The position numbers and the translations under genes were made by a program. 64,000 bases of DNA from CAXBNB01 sp965267535. GTDB taxonomy: Bacteria; Bacteroidota; Bacteroidia; Cytophagales; Cyclobacteriaceae. Each line of letters opens with the position of its first letter. The stretch's first letter is position 1. Where the stretch lies: positions 186,001 through 250,000 of the forward strand of contig OZ254082.1 of assembly GCA_965267535.1 (NCBI GenBank), read 5' to 3'. Below are positions 60,696 through 64,000 of this stretch, in pieces. The notes under the pieces are model-generated. The model was not told where the DNA came from, did not search any database, and saw nothing but the letters and a program-made list of their open reading frames with translations.

Positions 60696-61748
60696 ATGTA
60701 TTTTAGCAGCACACTTAGCATTGCCCCTTCGGAGGTATCGAAAATCGAAAAAACCAAGCCAACCAAGGCATTTAAGCGGATACTCTATCTCATGTCTGGA
60801 GGCAGGATAGCCGACAAAATCGAAATAGAAAACTTTACAGCTGTGTCGATTCTTCAGCAGTTGTATCGGGTATTTGCCTCTACAGGCATTACCAATATCA
60901 TCAGGCTCTCGCAAGACGATATTGATTTTTACCTTGATGATGAAGGAAAAGAAGACGATTTAAAAGAAGCACTGGACCACTACGACCTGGAGATAAATGA
61001 AGCCATGTCAAAGAAGTTTGGCACACTACACATGGTTTTGGAACATCACGACGATCAGTTTACGTACCTGATAGATGTGAAAATTAACCGTACGCACGAG
61101 GTAGGCGCCAATCCGATCGAGATTGTCATCAATGGACTGCTGAAAGAACTGGAAGCTAAGCCGGGCACCTCGGCAGAAGCTATGAAGGCCGGTATGGAGC
61201 AGGTTTTCAAAGACCAGCAAACGTATGATGCCTATGTGCTGGAAAAGCGGGGTTTGTTTGAAGGTATGGCCAATACTCTCCAGCTGAACATCAAAAAGTT
61301 TATGAAAGTAGACGAAGTAGAGGTAACACATGCCAATAAAATAATGGTACCCAAAGAGCAGGTGACCAACCCTGCAGATGTAAAACGCAACCGCGACGCA
61401 TACGATCCGGTGTATCATGGCTACTATGGTTATGACAATTCGTTTTTCTATGGTTATATGTGGAGCAGTATGATGCACGATCATCACATGCATGTACACG
61501 ACACCCAGATAGTGGCAGATGACGGCATGGCAGTCGGTTCTATTGGTGATGAACCTCTGGATGCCGGAGATAGCACCCTTTTTGATCCCGACGCTGATTT
61601 TGATGCTAAAATAGGTTCAACTGACCTGGCAGAAAACGACTCTATCGTTTCGGATGGAGATAGCAGCTGGTTTGGAGGCGATAGCGATAGTTCATCGTGT
61701 AGCTCTTGCAGCTCCTGTAGCTCGTGCAGCAGCTGCGGAGGAGATTAG
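60696..61748 (+). CDS. Unknown protein with Ser/Cys-repeat C-terminal tail
   Basis: 350 residues. The first about 245 are alpha/beta and soluble. A Tyr/His/Met-rich linker (GYYGYDNSFFYGYMWS, MMHDHHMHVHD) follows, then an acidic low-complexity part and a tail of four SSC-type repeats (CSSCSSCSSC) ending CGGD. The His/Met and Cys clusters could bind metal or be modified. No signal peptide is seen, and I do not recognise the family. The GRDP-like neighbour also ends in a Cys pair. Confidence 0.75.
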   Translation: MYFSSTLSIAPSEVSKIEKTKPTKAFKRILYLMSGGRIADKIEIENFTAVSILQQLYRVFASTGITNIIRLSQDDIDFYLDDEGKEDDLKEALDHYDLEINEAMSKKFGTLHMVLEHHDDQFTYLIDVKINRTHEVGANPIEIVINGLLKELEAKPGTSAEAMKAGMEQVFKDQQTYDAYVLEKRGLFEGMANTLQLNIKKFMKVDEVEVTHANKIMVPKEQVTNPADVKRNRDAYDPVYHGYYGYDNSFFYGYMWSSMMHDHHMHVHDTQIVADDGMAVGSIGDEPLDAGDSTLFDPDADFDAKIGSTDLAENDSIVSDGDSSWFGGDSDSSSCSSCSSCSSCSSCGGD

Positions 61749-61833
61749 TAGTTTACAGGTTGCCAAAGTATTTTTTCAATAGGAAAGCTCGTTTCTTTCA
61801 TTATCTTTTGGTTTTTCTTTTATATTTAAAGGT

Positions 61834-61853
61834 GTAAGTGTGAAAACACTTAC
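61834..61853 (+). promoter_or_regulatory. Perfect 8-bp hairpin with GAAA loop upstream of hydrolase gene
   Basis: GTAAGTGT (61834-61841) and ACACTTAC (61846-61853) are perfect complements around GAAA, 34 bases before the ATG. It could be a palindromic operator or a leader hairpin. No T run follows, so it is not a terminator. Confidence 0.4.
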
Positions 61854-61886
61854 GAATCAACCATAAACTACACCTAACTTACAAAT

Positions 61887-63044
61887 ATGAAAGAACTACT
61901 GCTGGGGTTGCTATTAGGTATGGCAACTGTGGGGCAAGCTCAGGAATCTATGCTGTGCAGAGGGCGGCACTGGACAGAAGACGAAGGTAATCTGATGATG
62001 AAAAAATTTGCCACCGAGTGGAACGATCGTCAATCGTGGGAGGCCCGGGCGGCTAAAATCAAACAGAACCTGATTGCAGGCATGCAACTCGACAAAATGC
62101 CAGCAATATCCGGCAACTTTAACCCGATCATACATAGTGAAAGGAAGATGGATGGCTATTCGGTAGTGAACATAGCCATAGAAAGTTTTCCCGGATTTTA
62201 CATCACAGGTAATCTTTACAGGCCCCTGAAAAAGGAAAAAAGCCATGCAGCTATACTCAGTCCGCATGGTCACCTGGCCGATAAGCGACTAAAAGAAGAC
62301 GTACAAACACGGTGTGCTGTGCTTGCACGGATGGGTGCTGTGGTGTTTGCTTACGATATGGTAGGGCGGGGAGAAGCCTTGCAGGTAGATCATAATATCT
62401 CTATAGCTTTACTACTGCAAACCTGGAATAGCAAACGTGTATTGGATTACCTGCTCAGCCTGCCTGAAGTAGACCCGGAAAGAATAGGCATGACCGGAGG
62501 ATCGGGTGGTGGCACCCAGACATTTATGCTCACAGCTATAGACGAAAGAGTAAAAGTATCGGCACCAATAGTGCAGGTGTCTGCCCACTTTTTTGGAGGG
62601 TGTGTCTGCGAAAGTGGGATGCCTGTACATAAAACAGCAACCCTGCAAACCAACAATGTAGAAGTAGCAGCACTCTGTGCCCCACGACCCTTGTTGCTGG
62701 TGAGCAATGGAGAAGACTGGACACGCAACACACCTCGGGTGGAATTCCCCTACATTCAGCGGGTCTATGCAGCCTACAATGCAGAGCACAAAGCTGAAAA
62801 CGTACATTTGCCGGCAGAAAAACACGACTATGGCTATAATAAACGAACGGCAGTTTACAACTTTTTTGCCCATCACCTGGACTTAAACAATGATGCCATC
62901 CCCTACAGCAATGGGTATCAGGAGGATTTTGTGACTCTGCTCCCTATGGACGACCTGAGGGTATTTAACAGTCAATACACTTGGCCTAAAAATGCCCTGC
63001 GAGGAAATAAAGCCGTGATGAAATACCTTAAGATCGATTATTGA
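61887..63044 (+). CDS. Secreted alpha/beta hydrolase (acetyl-xylan-esterase-like)
   Basis: 385 residues. Signal peptide 1-18 (TVGQAQ). The substrate-side strand FYITGNLYRP and the oxyanion region LSPHGHLADK lead to the nucleophile elbow TGGSGGGTQT. The acid is probably in SNGEDWTRN and the catalytic His is in EKHDYGYNKR. The layout matches the acetyl xylan esterase/dienelactone hydrolase branch. Substrate unknown; likely an exported esterase for polysaccharide or glycoside breakdown. Confidence 0.82.
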   Translation: MKELLLGLLLGMATVGQAQESMLCRGRHWTEDEGNLMMKKFATEWNDRQSWEARAAKIKQNLIAGMQLDKMPAISGNFNPIIHSERKMDGYSVVNIAIESFPGFYITGNLYRPLKKEKSHAAILSPHGHLADKRLKEDVQTRCAVLARMGAVVFAYDMVGRGEALQVDHNISIALLLQTWNSKRVLDYLLSLPEVDPERIGMTGGSGGGTQTFMLTAIDERVKVSAPIVQVSAHFFGGCVCESGMPVHKTATLQTNNVEVAALCAPRPLLLVSNGEDWTRNTPRVEFPYIQRVYAAYNAEHKAENVHLPAEKHDYGYNKRTAVYNFFAHHLDLNNDAIPYSNGYQEDFVTLLPMDDLRVFNSQYTWPKNALRGNKAVMKYLKIDY

Positions 63045-63095
63045 GCGGGGTATTACGCCAAAAGAAATTTACTTACAGATACAACCTAAACCAAG

Positions 63096-64000
63096 ATGAC
63101 AATCAAATCACTTATTACCATTGCCGTGCTGGCTTTTCTTTTTTTCGACAACCAGGCTCAGCACGATCCCGATGACGGACTCATCAGACTGAAATATAAA
63201 AATACGGAAGGTACAGCCGATCTGGCAGTAGGCTTGTGGGCCAACCCCCTGCCTATGGATTACGATAGCGATGGAGACATTGACCTGATAGTATCCTGCA
63301 CAGACGTACCATATAATGGCACCTTTTTCTTCGAAAACAACGGTAAAGATCAGGAAGGTTATCCGCTGTTTGAAAAAGCTGTGCGCATAGGAGACGGTAT
63401 GCGCAATGTTTCGATTAGTTATGTAGACGGAGAGCCGCGCGTGTTGGGTTCTGCTGTAGAATTTCACAATTTCAGGAGGTATGGCTATACACGTCCGGTA
63501 GGTATCTATCAGGCTCAGGAGGTGCTGAAGCACCACAAAAAAATCCGCTTCAACGACTGGAAGTATGTAGATTATGAAGGCGATGGCGATCAGGATTTGA
63601 TCGTGGGTGTAGACGATTGGGTAGAATACGGCTGGGACAATGCTTTCAATGACAAGGGCGAGTGGACCAACGGAGATTTGAAAGGACATGTGTATCTACT
63701 AACCAACAACGAAGGGAGTTACAGCTTTTCGGGTAAAATCCTTGCAGGAGATAAGCCGATAGACGTATATGGAAATACAACACCCAATATGGCAGATTTT
63801 GATGGCGATGGGGATTTGGATATTATATGCGGAGAATTTGTAGACAGGTTTACCTGGTTTGAAAACACAGGCACGCGAGAAATGCCAAAGTATGCTGAGG
63901 GGCGTTTTTTAACCAACGATGCGGGCATTATTCGGATGGATCTGGAAATGATGCGTCCTGTAGCCATCGATTGGGATGCCGACGGAAACACAGATTTGGT
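63096..64000 (+). CDS. Secreted VCBS/FG-GAP repeat protein (truncated by window end)
   Basis: The frame is open from the ATG at 63096 to the window edge (301 codons). Signal peptide 1-22 (FFDNQAQ). Ca-binding-type loops MDYDSDGDIDLIV, YEGDGDQDLIVG, ADFDGDGDLDIICG and DWDADGNTDL recur every 70-100 residues, a propeller of VCBS/FG-GAP type. It lies 51 bases after the esterase-like gene and may share its transcript. Unlike the FG-GAP protein at 1-2727 its base use matches the surrounding chromosome. Confidence 0.85.
   Translation, partial: MTIKSLITIAVLAFLFFDNQAQHDPDDGLIRLKYKNTEGTADLAVGLWANPLPMDYDSDGDIDLIVSCTDVPYNGTFFFENNGKDQEGYPLFEKAVRIGDGMRNVSISYVDGEPRVLGSAVEFHNFRRYGYTRPVGIYQAQEVLKHHKKIRFNDWKYVDYEGDGDQDLIVGVDDWVEYGWDNAFNDKGEWTNGDLKGHVYLLTNNEGSYSFSGKILAGDKPIDVYGNTTPNMADFDGDGDLDIICGEFVDRFTWFENTGTREMPKYAEGRFLTNDAGIIRMDLEMMRPVAIDWDADGNTDL

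Noticed and set aside
63108..63689. 193-residue minus-strand frame near the window end
   Set aside because: The plus strand has a signal peptide and repeated DxDGDxD loops; the antisense frame is a shadow.

Overview
The window looks like a chromosomal segment of a Bacteroidota bacterium, probably of the Cytophagia type. Supporting signs are large secreted proteins ending in type IX secretion (T9SS) sorting domains, TAnnTTTG(C) -7 promoter elements with little Shine-Dalgarno signal, WG-repeat, bactofilin/M23 and DUF5723-like proteins, LytS/LytTR sensor systems with periplasmic TPR sensors, and an F-type ATPase operon (I, B, E, F, H, A, G) lacking atpD and atpC. No rRNA, tRNA or CRISPR array was seen.

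Layout. 1-2727 (-) is the 5' part of an AT-rich secreted FG-GAP/VCBS protein, next to a 33-base remnant of a T9SS gene. 3002-12347 (+) holds two tandem TPR histidine kinases, a LytTR regulator and a 1536-residue T9SS protein. 12743-16093 (-) is mfd, with a 272-bp MITE-like element just upstream of its promoter. 16494-20846 is an AT-rich block that I read as an integron-like gene-cassette array without an integrase: four genes, each followed by an imperfect palindrome of 113-123 bases resembling an attC site. Three of the four encode the same family of secreted VGIG/coiled-coil proteins. The block lies between 60-bp direct repeats. 20887-27509 carries a TPR lipoprotein, a DnaJ-like membrane protein, a lactonase-fold protein, a 51-residue zinc-ribbon protein, a WG-repeat protein and hemA. 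27900-38208 carries guaB and a second kinase-regulator-T9SS adhesin module. 38384-45311 runs from M23 peptidase and bactofilin into the ATP synthase operon. 45415-51760 has a UbiA-like protein, a methyltransferase, an outer-membrane protein/lipoprotein pair and purEK. 51890-53137 is a second AT-rich insert with one OmpA-family gene between 33-bp perfect direct repeats. 53133-64000 has a DUF4440-like lipoprotein, rmuC, a four-gene cluster (SpeD-like, membrane SpeE-like, membrane protein, FAD amine-oxidase-like), a HAD phosphatase, a GRDP-like/Ser-Cys-tail pair, an esterase-like hydrolase and the start of another VCBS protein.

How it fits together. Housekeeping genes (mfd, hemA, guaB, atp, purEK, rmuC) form the conserved frame. 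Two paralogous modules each pair TPR sensor kinases and a LytTR regulator with a giant secreted adhesin. Into this frame at least two, perhaps three, AT-rich blocks have been inserted, each touching a duplicated 3' end of a neighbouring gene. The strongest candidate for something new is the attC-like cassette array at 16.8-20.8 kb. All functional calls are made by reading motifs; no database search was run.
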